Positions 17,068 to 30,700 of a DNA stretch of 64,000 nucleotides are shown piece by piece. Both the position numbers and the translations under genes were made by a program. The stretch comes from CAYLLN01 sp964384375 (GTDB lineage Bacteria; Planctomycetota; Planctomycetia; Pirellulales; Pirellulaceae), in NCBI GenBank assembly GCA_964384375.1, contig CAYLLN010000030.1:9376-73375 (forward strand), written 5' to 3'. A model generated the notes under the pieces. That model was not told where the DNA came from and did no database searches. It saw only the letters and a list, made by a program, of their open reading frames with translations. Within the stretch, counting starts at the first letter, position 1; each line of letters starts with the position of its first letter.

Positions 17068-17967
17068 ATGAAAGGCTGTCGCACAGTGCGATCTGGTGGC
17101 TTCACGCTCGTGGAACTACTTGTCGTAATCGCGATTATTGGCGTGCTGGTCGCGCTCTTGCTGCCGGCCGTTCAAGCGGCCCGCGAAGCGGCCCGCCGGA
17201 CCCAGTGCCAAAACAATCTCAAGCAAATTGGCATTGCCATCCAAAATCACCACGACACGCTGCGCGTGTTCCCCAGTGGTGGTACGGTGCCCTGGGCGGG
17301 CCAGGCACACAACGGCACGGCCATCGACACGAAAAACGCCCTCATGTCGTGGCCCTATCAGATTCTCCCGTACATCGAGCAAATCAACGTGCATAAACAG
17401 AGCACCCCCTACGATCTGGAGATTTCAGCGATTAACGGCTATTTCTGCCCTTCGCGAGGCCCCGTCCGGAGGCAAGGCCATCGGGTGCTGAATGATTACG
17501 CGGGAGCAACTCCAGCCGATGCCCCTAATACTTGGGATCAGTTCTGGCACGGCAATGTGTGGGGCGTACCCACGCAAGCCCGCTATTTCGGAGTGATTGT
17601 TCGTTCTCAGACCGCCGGTTGCCCGATCACCATGGGCCACGTGAAGGATGGCACGTCGAATACGATGATCGCTTCGGAAAAGTGGCTGCATATCGACCGT
17701 TATGAATCGGGCGACTGGCACGACGACCAAGGGTGGATCGACGGGTGGGATCCCGATGTGATGCGTTATACGGGTTTCCTGCCGATCCCCGATTCGCGCG
17801 GCAGTCCCTATGGTTGGGACGGATACCAGTTCGGATCAGCGCACCCGTCCGGCTTGAACGTCATGCTCGCCGACGGATCGGTGCGGATGGTTGCCTTCAC
17901 CATCGACGCGACGATCTGGAACAACTTGGGAGATCGGCGCGAGGGGCAAGTCGTGAAACTCGACTGA
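17068..17967 (+). CDS. DUF1559 (type II secretion prepilin-like, H-X9-DG) protein
   Basis: 299 residues from the ATG at 17068, chosen because GGAG lies 6 bases upstream and the prepilin signal begins directly (GGFTLVELLVVIAIIGVLVA). The N-terminal methylation/cleavage motif G|FTLVE and the C-terminal HPSGLNVMLADGSVR (H-X9-DG) define the DUF1559 family, hugely expanded in planctomycetes. Predicted pseudopilin-like surface protein processed by prepilin peptidase; exact role unknown. Confidence 0.95.
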   Translation: MKGCRTVRSGGFTLVELLVVIAIIGVLVALLLPAVQAAREAARRTQCQNNLKQIGIAIQNHHDTLRVFPSGGTVPWAGQAHNGTAIDTKNALMSWPYQILPYIEQINVHKQSTPYDLEISAINGYFCPSRGPVRRQGHRVLNDYAGATPADAPNTWDQFWHGNVWGVPTQARYFGVIVRSQTAGCPITMGHVKDGTSNTMIASEKWLHIDRYESGDWHDDQGWIDGWDPDVMRYTGFLPIPDSRGSPYGWDGYQFGSAHPSGLNVMLADGSVRMVAFTIDATIWNNLGDRREGQVVKLD

Positions 17968-17996
17968 CAAGCCAGCCCGACTCAGATTCGACCGAC

Positions 17997-18020
17997 CGCG
18001 GTGGCGCTAGGCCCACCGCG
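17997..18020 (+). terminator. Stem-loop after the DUF1559 gene
   Basis: CGCGGTGG / CCACCGCG with an 8-base loop, 30 bases after the stop. No T-run follows, so intrinsic termination is not certain. Confidence 0.4.
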
Positions 18021-18162
18021 AGCACCGTTCCCTCAACTCATTTCGGCAAATCAAGCTCGCCAGGCCAATTGTCCTCGCTGAATGTCCCCATTACATTGAT
18101 TGCCCGCAGTCACCCGCTCTGGGTAAGTGCTACCCGAGGACAACACGCGCGATTCCTTTCCT

Positions 18163-18297
18163 ATGAAATCCCGACCTGCTACGAAGTTCACCTTGGCTCT
18201 CAAGAACCGCCGTTGCCCCAAGTGTGGGGCCAAGGTGAACAATCAGGTGACTCGTTGCAAACGGTGCTCGGGCTCGTTGTCGAAACCGCGAAAGTAG
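18163..18297 (+). CDS. 44-residue zinc-ribbon protein
   Basis: A short reading frame, ATG at 18163 and TAG at 18295. It is very basic (KSRPATKFTLALKNRR at the N-terminus) and carries CPKCGAKV ... CKRCSG, two CxxC pairs 14 residues apart, a classical zinc-ribbon fold. Basic tails on both sides suggest RNA or ribosome binding. No strong ribosome-binding site is visible. It stands alone between the DUF1559 gene and the giant gene. Confidence 0.65.
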   Translation: MKSRPATKFTLALKNRRCPKCGAKVNNQVTRCKRCSGSLSKPRK

Positions 18298-18787
18298 CTG
18301 GAAAGTGCTTAGCAGCGTTTCCGCAAGTGGATGATCCGTAAGCATTTGCGCTGCGCAGTTGCTCGTTATTTGCACGGCTTCGATCTTGACGGCAAGGACC
18401 GGCTTCTCTCCACAGTTCACGCATGGTGAGCTCCTCACTCGTGGACATCTCGCGATTTGACCGGGAACTACCAGCCTGCCGATAGCGTCCAACGCTTCAA
18501 CCGGCACTAGCCTTGCCATCCGATCCTGCGCGTTGTCGGGCAACGTTTGCCCCGCTCGCATTTTCGTTGCAAGGCATGTACCCCCAATTATAATCCGAAC
18601 TTAGCAGATTCCCGGTTTCGGCTTCCCAGCTCCCCTCCCGCGCATCGTCGTAGGTGGCGTCGCCGCTTGACGTTGCGGTGCGCATCGCTGGGCCGATTCC
18701 GGCCTTCGGCATTCCCCAGGCCGCTGCTAGGTATTTTCCGACCTTTGGGGAATTGTTGCTCGCATTTGACATCCTGAGGATTGGTTC
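18298..18787. other. Intergenic region upstream of the giant gene
   Basis: About 490 bases with no convincing gene. A short hairpin GTGAG/CTCAC lies near 18425. A GAGG ribosome-binding site sits 8 bases before the ATG of the giant gene. The promoter is probably here but I cannot point to clear -35/-10 boxes. Confidence 0.5.
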
Positions 18788-21700
18788 ATGGCCACGCAGC
18801 GCTCGCACAAGCGTCTCTCCGCGCTCAAGAAAAGCCGCAAGTTCCGCGATCGATCGCGTCAGGAATCGCGCCGCATGCATTTGGAGCAGCTCGAAGATCG
18901 CCGCGTGATGGCGATTTTCGTTCTGCCCAATAACGGCGAGCTGCTCAACGAAGGCGACACTCGCACCGTCGCCCCGCAGGACTTGACGCTCCGCTTCACC
19001 GACATTCCGGGACTCGATCCAGCAACCATTGCTTCCGGCATTCGCCTGACGCGCGCTGGCGGTGACGGGATCTTCGGCCAGGCGAACGACGTGACGATTC
19101 AGCCGGGCTTCCTCGGTCTGGGCGTGAACAACCGCGAAGTCATTATGCGCTTCGCCGAAACGCTTCCTGACGACATCTATCGCGTGACCATCGTGGGAGC
19201 GGGGACGACGCCGCTGCGCGACACATCGGGCACTGCCATCAACGGCGGCGTCGATTTCAACCTGAATTTCCGGCTCGACCTGGGTGCGCAAGTCATCTCG
19301 ATTGTGCCGCAGCCGATCCGCCGCAATGCTGCTGGCGGCTTGGAAATGACGGAGGTCATTCCTGGCGGAACGACGACCCGTTCGACCGCCAACATGGTCT
19401 ATGTCTATTTCAACAACGACAAGCTCGACCCCGTCTCTGCGACGCGGCCTGAGTTTTATCGCTTGTATGTGACGCGAAACACGCTCGACCCCAGCGACGA
19501 TACGGAAGTCTTGCCGACGTCGGTCGAATACGATCAAGCAACCAACCTGGTCCGTTTGATCTTTGGTTCGGTCTCGTCGCTCGATCAGCTTGCGACCTTC
19601 GATCCCACCTCGGGCGTCAAGGATCCCATCGGCGCCTTCCGCCTGCGCATCGGCACGAACGAATCGGCACGCAATGGTGGTTTGCCCACGACGGTTCAGC
19701 AGCTTGGGTTGAACGATCCTGGCTCGAGCTTTGCCACCGCTCGGGACTTGGGCTCGTCGATTACGACGGGAATTCAAGGGGGAACGGTCGCGCTGGCCCA
19801 GGCCGTCGAAGCGCAGGCCTACACGATTGCGTGGCCGGGCTCGAATGAGGATCCCGGTCATCGCGACGTTCCAGCGGAAACGCATCTGGAAGGGCTCGCC
19901 GACGTTGTCGGCGGTGTCTCTACGATCTTCTACAATTTCCAGCCAATCATCGGCACGATTCCCGACGGCATCGGTGGCTCGCAGCCGGCGTTTAACCTGA
20001 TCACCGAGAACCAAAAGCAACGGACTCGCGAAATCTTCGAGCTGTATTCTCGGTACTCTGGCGTGCAGTTTGTCGAATCGGAAGACTCCGGGCTGACGGT
20101 TGCCACGGGCGATCTCCGCGCGATCGACCCGAACGTGCCTACCGGCCCGGGCGGTGTCCCCGGTTTGGCAAATCCGTTGATCGGCCTCGCCATCATGGAT
20201 AACGGCGAACTCTGGGACGATTCCTATGGAGGCAACTGGTTCCAGATCGCGATGCACGAAATTGGCCACTTGCTCGGCCTGGGACACTCGTCAGATCTCC
20301 CGCCGCTGCAAATCCAAGGGGACGACCCGGGGATCAGCTTCGGCGTCGGGCCGGAGCCGGTCTTCCCGGGCGATGGCGACATCGTTCACATACAGCACCT
20401 GTTCCGTCCCGAAAGTCAGGACATCGACATGTTCCGCTTCGTGCTCGACGGCACGGGCGTTCTGACCATCGAGGCGTTTGCTGAGCGGCTTCCCAACGCC
20501 AGCTCGCTCGATACACACCTGCGTCTGTATCGCGTCGGAGCCGGCGGCGTTATTGAAGAAATTGCTCGCAACGACGATTACTTCAGCCAGGACTCGCTGC
20601 TGAAGCTCGAACTGGGCCCAGGCACTTACTATGTCGGCGTCACGGCCTCGGGCAACGATCAATACGACCCTACGATTCTCGATTCAGGCATCGGAGGCTC
20701 GACCGAGGGCAACTACGAAATCAAGCTCGACTTCCGCAAGAGCGCCAGCCAGAGCATTGTCGATCGCACCCTCGCCCAGGGAGTGATCCAGGATACGCTG
20801 AATGTCGCCTTCGACGGCGATGCCGATGGCACTCCCGGCGGCGTCCACAACTTCTGGTTCCGTGCCGCGCCCCTCACCGCGCAAGCTGGCCGCGCCCGCA
20901 CGATCTTCGTCGATAAGGTTGCCCCGGCAGGCGGGAACGGGCTGTTGTCGTCTCCGTACCGCGACATCGATGACGCGTTAGCGGTCGCCACCGAATTCGA
21001 CATCGTCCGTATCCTCGGCAACGGCGGCACCGACGGCAACCTGCTCACGCTGCACGACAATCGGGCCTACCAAGTCGGCTTTGGCGGCGCCCTGGGCAAT
21101 ACTCCTTTGGCCGACGGCACCGATCTGGCTGTGCCCAAGAACGTTACCGTGATGATTGACGCTGGCGCAATCTTCCAAATGCGCCGCTCGTCGATCACGG
21201 TCGGCAGCACGTCGCCGTCGATCTTCTCTGATCGGAGTGGCGGTTCGCTGCAGGTGCTCGGCACACCGACCAACAACGTCTATTTCACGTCGTACAACGA
21301 AATCGGCGGCACGGGCATCACAACGAATGTCGGCCTCGACCAGAACCCGCTGAATGTTCCCCCCGCCGCGGGCGACTGGGGCGGTCTTGCCTTCCGCAAC
21401 GACCTGGACATCGCCGATGGCCGCTTCGATCACGAGCAGGCGGGCATCTTCCTGAACTACGTCAACCATGCCGATATCCGCTACGGCGGTGGGCAAGTGC
21501 AGGTCGATTCGGTTCCGCAGGTCGTTACGCCGATCAGCATGCTCGACCGCCGGCCGACCGTGTCGTTCAACACGATCCGCAATAGCGCCAATGCGGCGAT
21601 GTCGGCCAATCCCGATAGTTTCGAAGTGACAAATTTCCAAGCGCCGCGCTACTGGCGAACGTTCTCGAGCAATCCGCTCTACACTCCGTCCGACATCGCC

Positions 21701-24700
21701 GCGCCGCCGTCGGCCAGCTTCACGCTCGACTTCACCCGCGTCGGTCCGGACATCCATGGCAACCGGCTCATCAACAACTCGACGAATGCCATGTTCGTTC
21801 GCACACGTACGCCCGCCGGCGACGTGCTCGAAGAGTTGACCGTTTCGGCCCGCTTCGACGACAAGGACATCGTCCACGTCCTTGAGGAAAACCTCGTTGT
21901 CCGTGGAACCCCTGGCGGCACCACGCGCGAAGAAACTGGTCCCCCAACCGAACTCATCCTCCCCACGGTGCTGCCTGGCTTGGGCAACTTCGCTGCCAGC
22001 ACGATCATCGAGTATCGCTTGGTCTATGTGGACCTGCTGGGGAACGAATCCGTCGCCTCCACGTCGTTCTTCGTGAACACCGACGTCAACGCCTCCGCGG
22101 CCGTCCTGCTGCAACAGCTGCCACAGGTTCCCGCGGGCTACGTTGCTCGGCGTCTCTATCGCGCCACGTCGTCGTCGGATCCCTTCACACTCGTCGATCA
22201 AATTCCAGCTTCCGTCAGCGAATACACCGATCGCAATCGCGCCTCGACCGCGCCATTTGCGCAGATCAAGGTACTGGGCGTCGAATCAGCAGCGGGCGCG
22301 ATCCATCGCCCCCGTCCCGACGCGAGCCTCGTGATCGACCCTTCGCTGATCATCAAGTCCGACGGCGCACGCATCGACGTTGGCATGGGCGCCACCTTGA
22401 TGGCAGAGGGCGTCGCCGGCCAGGAAATCATCTTCACTTCCATCGCCGACGATCGTTACGGCGCCGGCAGCACCTTCGATACCAACAACGACAGCCCCCG
22501 TTTGCCCAGCGTTCCGGTAGTCGCCACGCTCAGTCAGGGCGGCACCGCGCAAAATGAGCGTCAAACGGTATCGCTTCCCAACGGACTTACCGCCGGCGGT
22601 TTCACGCTCACGTTCAACGGGCAGACCACCGCGCCGATCGCCTACAACGCCACGGCCGTGGCCGTGCAAACAGCCCTCGAGGCTCTGAGCAATATCAATC
22701 CAGGCGATGTGGCCGTCACCCTCGCCACGAACGTCTATACGATTACGTTCCAGGGCCAATTTGCAGGGGTGAACGTCAACCAACTCGTTGCCAACATCGC
22801 CGCCGTTGGCGCCGCGGCCGACGCGGGTGACTGGGCAGGCATCTTCTTTAACGCCGACGCCAAGGGAAGCATCGACAACGCCGTCGTCGCTTATGCGGGC
22901 GGCCTGAACCGCATCGAAGGTACGCTCACCCGCTTTAACCCGATCGAAATTCACCAAGCCGACGTTCGCATCGCCGACTCCAAGTTCGAGTTCAATCTCG
23001 ACGGTCAAGGGGGCCAGGCGCCACCCGATCGTTTCGGTCGCGGCCCCAATGCTCCCGGCACGATTTTTGTCCGCGGCGCGCAGCCGATCATCATCGACAA
23101 CGTCGTCATCGACAATGCCGGCGCGTTTATCAATATCAACGTTAACGCGCTCAATGGCTTACAGGTTGTCGATAACGGCCGCCAGACCGGCCTGATCGAT
23201 CGCGAGGCGGGCCACTTCGACAACAACGGTCCTCTTGTGCTCCGCAACCGCCTCCGCGACAACGAAATCAACGGCATGGTCGTTCGCGGCGGGACGCTCA
23301 CCACCGAAGGGGTGTGGGACGATACCGACATCGTCCACGTCCTCTTCGACGAAGTGAACATCACCGACCTGCACACCTACGGCGGTCTCCGACTCGAAAG
23401 CTCGGCCACCCAAAGTCTCGTTGTCAAAGCCTCCGGTGCGACTGCCGGCTTCACCGCGACCGGTCGGCCGCTGGAAATCGACGACCGCATCGGCGGCATG
23501 CTGCACGTCCTCGGCCAGCCGGGTGTGCCCGTCGTGCTCACCGGTTTCTCGGACGACACGGAAGGGGCGGGAGTCACGCCCGAAGGTTTCCCGCAAACCG
23601 ACACGGACGGTAACGGCGGCCCCCTCGGGGGCGGTCTGCCCACCGGCCCCGAAGTCAACAACGGAACTCGCATCGACAACGACGTCGATCCCAACACGGT
23701 CGGCTTCTTCCAGTTTCAACCTGGTCCCGGCGGCTCGCCCATCCTGACCGGCGTTACAGCGCAAGGTCAAACGCAGCTCTTCATCGATCAAGACTTCGTC
23801 TTCGAGTTCCTGAACTACGTCGATATCGGTCCCAGCGGCGGCGCGATCGATCTCGCCACGACGACCATCACCAGCCAGCCCACCCTGATCTCGCCCGATC
23901 TCGTGGTGAGCCAAGGCAATTTCCAAGGCGCCAATGGCCTCGTGAACTGGCGAGTGGAAACGCGCATCGACAACGGATCGGCCACGGTCAACAACACGCT
24001 GATCCTCACGAGCGCCAATCCGCTCGGCGCGCTCCGCTTCATCAACTACCTCGATGAAGATGTGCTCCTCCCCGGCGACGACCTGCTCTATCAGCTCGGC
24101 TCGCCCGGTCAGGCCGGCTTCCGGCTTTACACGCTCGACAATGCCGAGCGCATTGGCTTCGGCCAGGGTGGTATTTACGTGCCCGGAGCGGGCCTCGTGA
24201 ACGCGACGTACGACGGCTGGGCGGCCGATCAGTACGACGAGTTGCAGCTTGCGATCGAAGGGACGGGAACGACTTACTCCCCCACCGGCAATATCGACCT
24301 GACCGACCTGCCGGCGTTCTCCGACCCGGCACTGGGCAACGTCAACGGCCTCAATGACGTGACGACGGCGATGGCTTGGACCGTGAACCCCACGTCCACT
24401 ACCGCGACGATCACAACGTTCCTCGAACTGATTCCGCAAGCTCCCGCTGCTGCCGGCAATCCGGGCGAGTGGCAGGGGATCACGATCGACCAGTGGGCCC
24501 ACGACCGCAACGTCGAAACGACGCTCGAACGCGAAACGGGGGACGGCACGGTCAATTCCACGCCGCAGCGGGCGCAATTCCTCGGCGGCCTCGGGCCGTT
24601 CGAGAAGTCGGGTGACGAGAATCTCCGCCTGGGATTTACGGTCCACGGCCTCATTGCCAACACCAGCGACGTCGATGTTTACAGCTTCTCGGCCAAGAGC

Positions 24701-27700
24701 GCCACAGAAGTCTGGATCGACCTTGACCGGACGACGCATGCCCTCGATGCGATCGTCGAGCTGATCGACAACAACGGCAATGTGCTTGCTCGCTCGAACA
24801 ACTCGACGGCGGAAAAGGCGGGTACCGAAGCTCGCGTAGGTCTGGCGCGCGACATGCAGAAGACGCCCCCTTACGCAGGTGCCGATCGCTACACGACCAA
24901 TCCGCGCGACGGCGGCATGCGGATTGTGCTCCCTGGTCCGGCAAACACCACCAATACGTATTTCATTCGCGTACGCAGCGCCCCCGGCACGTTCGTTGGC
25001 GAGATTGGCAATAGTCTCAATCCCGGCCTCACGAGCGGCGCGTACCAGATGCAACTCCGCCTCCGCGAGGTCGATGAATTCGGCGGATCCACGATCCGCT
25101 TCACCAAAATCTCCAACGCTGTCAACGGCATTCACGTCATTGGCCAGCCGACGCACTCGCCTCTTAGTGGCGAGGCGGCGGAAACCAACAACGCCGCGAA
25201 CAACGGCATCGGCGGCGCTCAGGTGATCGGCAATCTGCTCGCGTCCGATCGAGGCATGTTGTCGGTCGGCGGTGTGATGAACGCCACCGGCGACGTCGAT
25301 TGGTACACCTTCAGCGTCAACTACGGCGAGACGCTCGAAATCCCCGATCAACCGGACGTCGAGGAGTGGTGGTCCACGATTTTCGACATCGACTATGCCG
25401 ACGGTTTGGCCCGCGCGAACTTGACGCTGACCATCTTCGATGCGGCAGGCAACATCGTCCTCACCAGCCGCGACTCGAACATCGCCGACGACCGGCCCAA
25501 TCCGCTCAACTCGGCCGATTCGAGCGACCTCACTCGCGGTTCGTCCGGCGCGGCCGATCCGTGGATCGGCCCGGTCGAGTTGCCCGAGGGGCAGTACTTC
25601 GTCGCCATCACTTCGGACAACGTGATGCCGCAGGTCTTCGACCAGTTCACGAACGCGAACTCCGCGAGCCCGCTCGTTCGCCTGGAGCCGATGGATAGCG
25701 TCCGCCGGATTGTCGAGGACCACATCGGCTTTTCTGGCGGCCAGACGGGCAGCGCACCGCTGTATCCCGATTTCATCACGGGGGCGAGTGCGGTCCTTCC
25801 CTGGGATCTGCATGACGTGACGCTCTACATCAGCCGGGACCAGTCGTTCAACGCGAGTCCGGTGCCGAATTCCACAGAAATCCTCACCGTCGATCCATTC
25901 TCCGGATTGGTGGAATACTCCGTCGGGTCTTTTGGACAGAATATCGGCGACATCGCCATTCACCCGTCGGGTCGGCTCTATACCTATCAGGTCTTCCGAG
26001 AAACGGGAGATAACACGCGATTTGCCGACGCCACCTCGGGCAACTATTACCAGATCAGTACGGCCAACGGGGCGATTACTCTGATCGGCGACGACGGAAT
26101 CACGACGAACATGCAGGATCCTGGTTCGACGACCCCTTCTGCGGTGTTGGCCAACGACGTCAACGGCACACGCGTCGGTGAGGGCGTCCATTTCCGTGCG
26201 ATCGACATTTCCAACTATCCAAATAATCCTCTGACCGGCGGGATCGCCGGTTTGGCGATCGGCGGACGCGATCCGCTCAATGGCAACGGCACGGATGCTC
26301 CCAACATTCTGTATGCCTTCAACCCCGATACGGGCGCTGCCAGCAGCATTCAAGTTGCCAATCGTACGGGCACTGGATTGCTGCCTGGTCCGCTGAATCA
26401 GGCCCCTGCTGGAACCAACATCGTCGAGCGCGCCGTTCTCAACACGACCGTCGATTCGAATCCCGGAGGCAACAGCGACGTCATTCAGACCGCGGAAGCG
26501 ACCATCGTCAACGTCACTAGCGGCGCCACGAGGTTCCAAATCATGGACCAGGGGTATCCGGTCGGCGGCGGTCGTCCGCCCGAGATTCCGACTGGCGTTC
26601 CGACACCCACGACTTTCGCGATGCGATACGGCGGCGGTCCCGGAGCGAACGTGACCTTCGAGTTCGACGCCGGACCGGAAGCGATCTTCGAGATCAATGG
26701 CACGTCCAGCTTGTTCATTCGCGATGGCCAGGGCTTCACCATCAATGCCGCAGCGTCAGCGTTCGTCGAGTTCGATACCGGCCCGATCATGTTCGTCCAG
26801 CAGGGCGCTGGCGGATTCGCAGATGGCAACTCCTTCGAGATCGTCGCGCCCAACGGCGGCGGCACGACCGTCTTTGAATTCGACAACAACGGCGCCGCAA
26901 CGGGTCTGGCCATTCCCATCAATGGGAACGCCACGACGATGGCCAATGCCATCGTCTCGGCCATCAACAATGCCAACTTGACGACGCAGGCCGTCATCCT
27001 GCCCGGTTCGACACGCATCAGTCTCGTCAATCGCACTGGCGTACCGGCGGCCGATGATGCCAACGTCCTCAACTCCACCGCACTCGGCGTTGTCGTTCAG
27101 GGCGGCATTGGCGTGACGGCGGGCAATATCGGCATTCGGATCGAAGAAACGAGCCTGCAAGCGGACCTGGTTCTGGCCTTTGCCAATGCTAACGCGACGC
27201 CCAACAATCGTCCGAACAATGCCGCCACCGCCATCGGTGTTTCCGATCCGATCTTTACACCCGGCGGGGACAGTCGCGTCACGTTTGGGTTTGACGGGAA
27301 TCGGCTCAACCTGAGTGGCGCCACCAGTTTTGGCGCGCTGGGTTCAGTAGCCGTCCCCGGAGTTCCAGGGTTACCTCCCGCGCTTTCGACGAATGTGCTT
27401 GATACCGTTGGCAGCCAAGGTGGCATCAATCTGATTCCTGCAGGGCGAGTCGCCGTGCCATTCCTGGCACAGGACTCAGCAGCCGATATCGCTGGCCGGA
27501 TGGCAGCGGCCATCAACAATCGCTTCAGCCCCGCCACGCCGGCCTTCGTGAATGGGGACACTCTGGTGGCTCCCGGCAGCACGATTGCCAGCGCCGACGT
27601 TCCGCTTCAATCGGCGGCTCAGGCCCCAGGTGGAACCATTACGGGCATGACGGCCGTTCAGCAGTTTGATGCCAACGGCGTGCCGACATCGACGGAAGTG

Positions 27701-30700
27701 TTTGTCGTGACGGACAACGGTGGACTCTACCGGATCATCAATCCCTTTGGATTGAATGCGCAGCTCGACTACATCAACTCGGCCGTCGATCTTGTAGGAA
27801 TCGAGTTCTCCGGCTTGACGGTTGGACCCGCCAATGTCGAGGGGAACCGGTATCGGGAGATGCTTTTCGCCACGACCCAAGACGGCGAGCTTTACGCCTT
27901 TGACACGAATGGCATTTTGCAACCGATCTTCAACAGTCGGTTCAACCCGGTGACGGGGCTGATGGAAGCCCAGTCGAGCATGCAGCTGCAAACAGGCGGC
28001 AGCGCTCCACTCACCGGCGTCAACGGGATTCAGTTCTCGACACTCGACCGCAATTTGTGGGGCACAACCGGCGCTCGCGATACGAACCCCGGTCACGGTT
28101 TCGAAACCGTCGTCGATCAAAGCCGAGTCTTCGACGATGGTGGTTCGTCGCTGCACTTCGGCACGGGTGCCGTCGCCGGCGCCAATAGTGGTATCGACTC
28201 CCCTGGCGGAGCGCATGGAACCGTTGAATCGGCCCCGTTTAGCCTGCGAGGCTACTCGTCCGCCGACAACCCGGTGCTCTACTTCAACTACTTCCTCGAA
28301 ACCGAGAACGTTACGCACGGCCCCGGTGCGGGGAACGGCACGATGCGCGACGCGTTCCGCGTATTCATTGCGGGGGACGACGGTGAGTGGAACCTGCTTA
28401 CGACGAACGATCAGGTCATCCTGCCGGGTTTGCTCGACGACGACTTTGACTTCGCTCCGGCTCGCGTCAAAGAAACGTTCGACGACACCGGTTCGTGGCG
28501 TCAGGTCCGCGTCGAACTGGCCGATTTCGCCGGCCAGGACAATCTGCGGATTCGCTTCGATTTCAGCACGGCCGGCGAAATGAACGTGGGCGATCAAAGT
28601 ACACCTGTCAATGGCGACGATCTCCGCGCCGTGGAGGGTCATTTCCTCCGCGACACGCAGACGTTTGAGCTCTCGGCGGGCAGCGATACAACCAACCCGA
28701 CCCGGACGTTTGAATTCGACATGGGCTACACGCTCGTCGTGCCCAATGGTGTGCGGATTCCCGATGGGGCCCGGTTTGTTGTTGATGGCGTGAACTTTGA
28801 ATTCAACTCGGTGGGAACCGCATCCGCGGGCTTCACCCCCATCAATTACCAAACGGCCGACAACCCCGAGCAACTCGCTCAGCGAATTTTCCTTGCCCTG
28901 CGTGCCGCAAGTCCAACGCTGGCGGTGCAAGTCAATGGGAATCGGCTCAATTTGCGTGGCGGCGCTGCCGGCGCGGTCACCGGTGCAACCGCGGTTTCGA
29001 CCTCGAATGGCACTCCAGCTGGATTTGTCGAGGGCGCTCCGGGCGTCATCAACGGAATCCAGGTCAATGTTCACTCCGGCATGAGCCGCGATGAAGTGCG
29101 TGAGGCCATTGCCCTCGTGATGGCCGACGAATATGCCGGCGGAGATCGCGCCCAGATCAAGACCGAGAACGAGATCATTCGCTTGATCGGCAGCAACTTC
29201 CCGCTCGTTCCTGCGGTCCCGCCGGCATTGGATCCCCCGCAGTTTGGCTATCGCTTTGTTGATCAGGATGCAGGACTGTTCGCCGATCCGCTCAACCAGC
29301 GGCTCCTGGGTGTGACAACCTTCCTGCCCGGCGACGATTGGGGGTCGTTCAATTCGGCGCTCCGCGCCCAGAACAACAACATCGAAGGCGTCTATATCGA
29401 CGACATCGTCATCGGCTTCGCCGAGCGCGGCGAAATGGTGAGCGGCTCTCAGGCTCAACGCAACAACCAGAACTTCATCAACAACCCAGTTTCGGATCCA
29501 ACGAACATCACGGAAGGTGCCTACCAGCTCGAAATTCGCCGCGCCGCCGAAGCCGGAGTCCCCAATCCCTTCCCGCCTCCACCGCTCGCGTTACTTCCGT
29601 CCATCGACACGAACGACCGCCTGGCCGAGAGCCGCACGCTCGTCGCGCCGGCCGGCTACCAGGTCACCGAAGGCCAGTTCTTTACGCTGAGCGACGGTGT
29701 CAACCAGGTGACGTTCGAGTTCAACGATCTGGCGGTCCACGGCGCCGGCGTGCCGAATTCCACCGCCGTGCAGCAAGGGCGCATTCGGATCGACTTCAAC
29801 GTCAACGATCCGGCCGATTTGATGGCTCGTCGCATCCGCGCCGCAATCAACAGCGCTCCGGTGCAAGCCGTGCTCAGAATCGCAGCGCAGCTTTCCGATG
29901 GCGTGCTCGGCAATGGCAGCACCGCGCATCACGTCAACCTGATCGGCTCGATCAGCATCGTGAACGGCGGCACTGCTCCTGGTGCGATCAATCTCTTCCT
30001 GCCGACGAATGGGCCGGAGGTCGATCTTGGATTCGATATCGACAACGACATCGCTGACACGACCGTTGGGCACTTCGCGATGGACGTGTTCGCCGGCGGC
30101 GAAACCAACTCGACAAGCGCGACGTATCAAGGGGAAACGCAGCGGTTGACGGCGGCGAACTTCGTCTTCCTGATGCTGAACTATCTCGACATCGGTTTGC
30201 CGGGCGATGCGATCAGGATTTCGGATACGAACATCACCGACCTCGGGACGATCGTTGCTCCCGACGTGATCGAGAGCCGCGGCAACTTCCTGGGCGAAAA
30301 CGGTCCGATCAACTGGGTCGTGCGGACCAGCATTGCCAACGGCGCCACAGGAGCGGTGAGCACGATCTCGTTCGACAGCGTCCTGCCTCTGGGCGCCTTG
30401 CAGTTCATTAACTACCTGGAAGTTGATGCCGATGGCTTCCTGAATGACTACGTGTATCAGGTTGGCACTCCAGGCGCAGCGAACTTCCGCGTCTTCACCG
30501 TGGATGGGACCGAACGCGTCGGCATGGGCCAAGGGGGCGTCTATGTGCCAGGCCCGGGTCTCGTCAATGCCCAGTACGACGGCTGGACGAGCGACGTATT
30601 CTCAAATCTGGTTGATTCCATTGAAGGGCCGACAGGGCTTTCCTATTCTGTCCTCGGCAACATCAATACGATCAACCTGCCGCCGTTCTTTGACGAGAAG

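Noticed and set aside
23159..26539. Very long open frame (over 1100 codons) antisense to the giant gene, with others at 18497-20287, 20978-22201 and 27476-29458
   Set aside because: GC-rich coding DNA leaves antisense frames open. The translations are Arg/Val/Asp-rich without domains, and the plus-strand frame has clear domains throughout.
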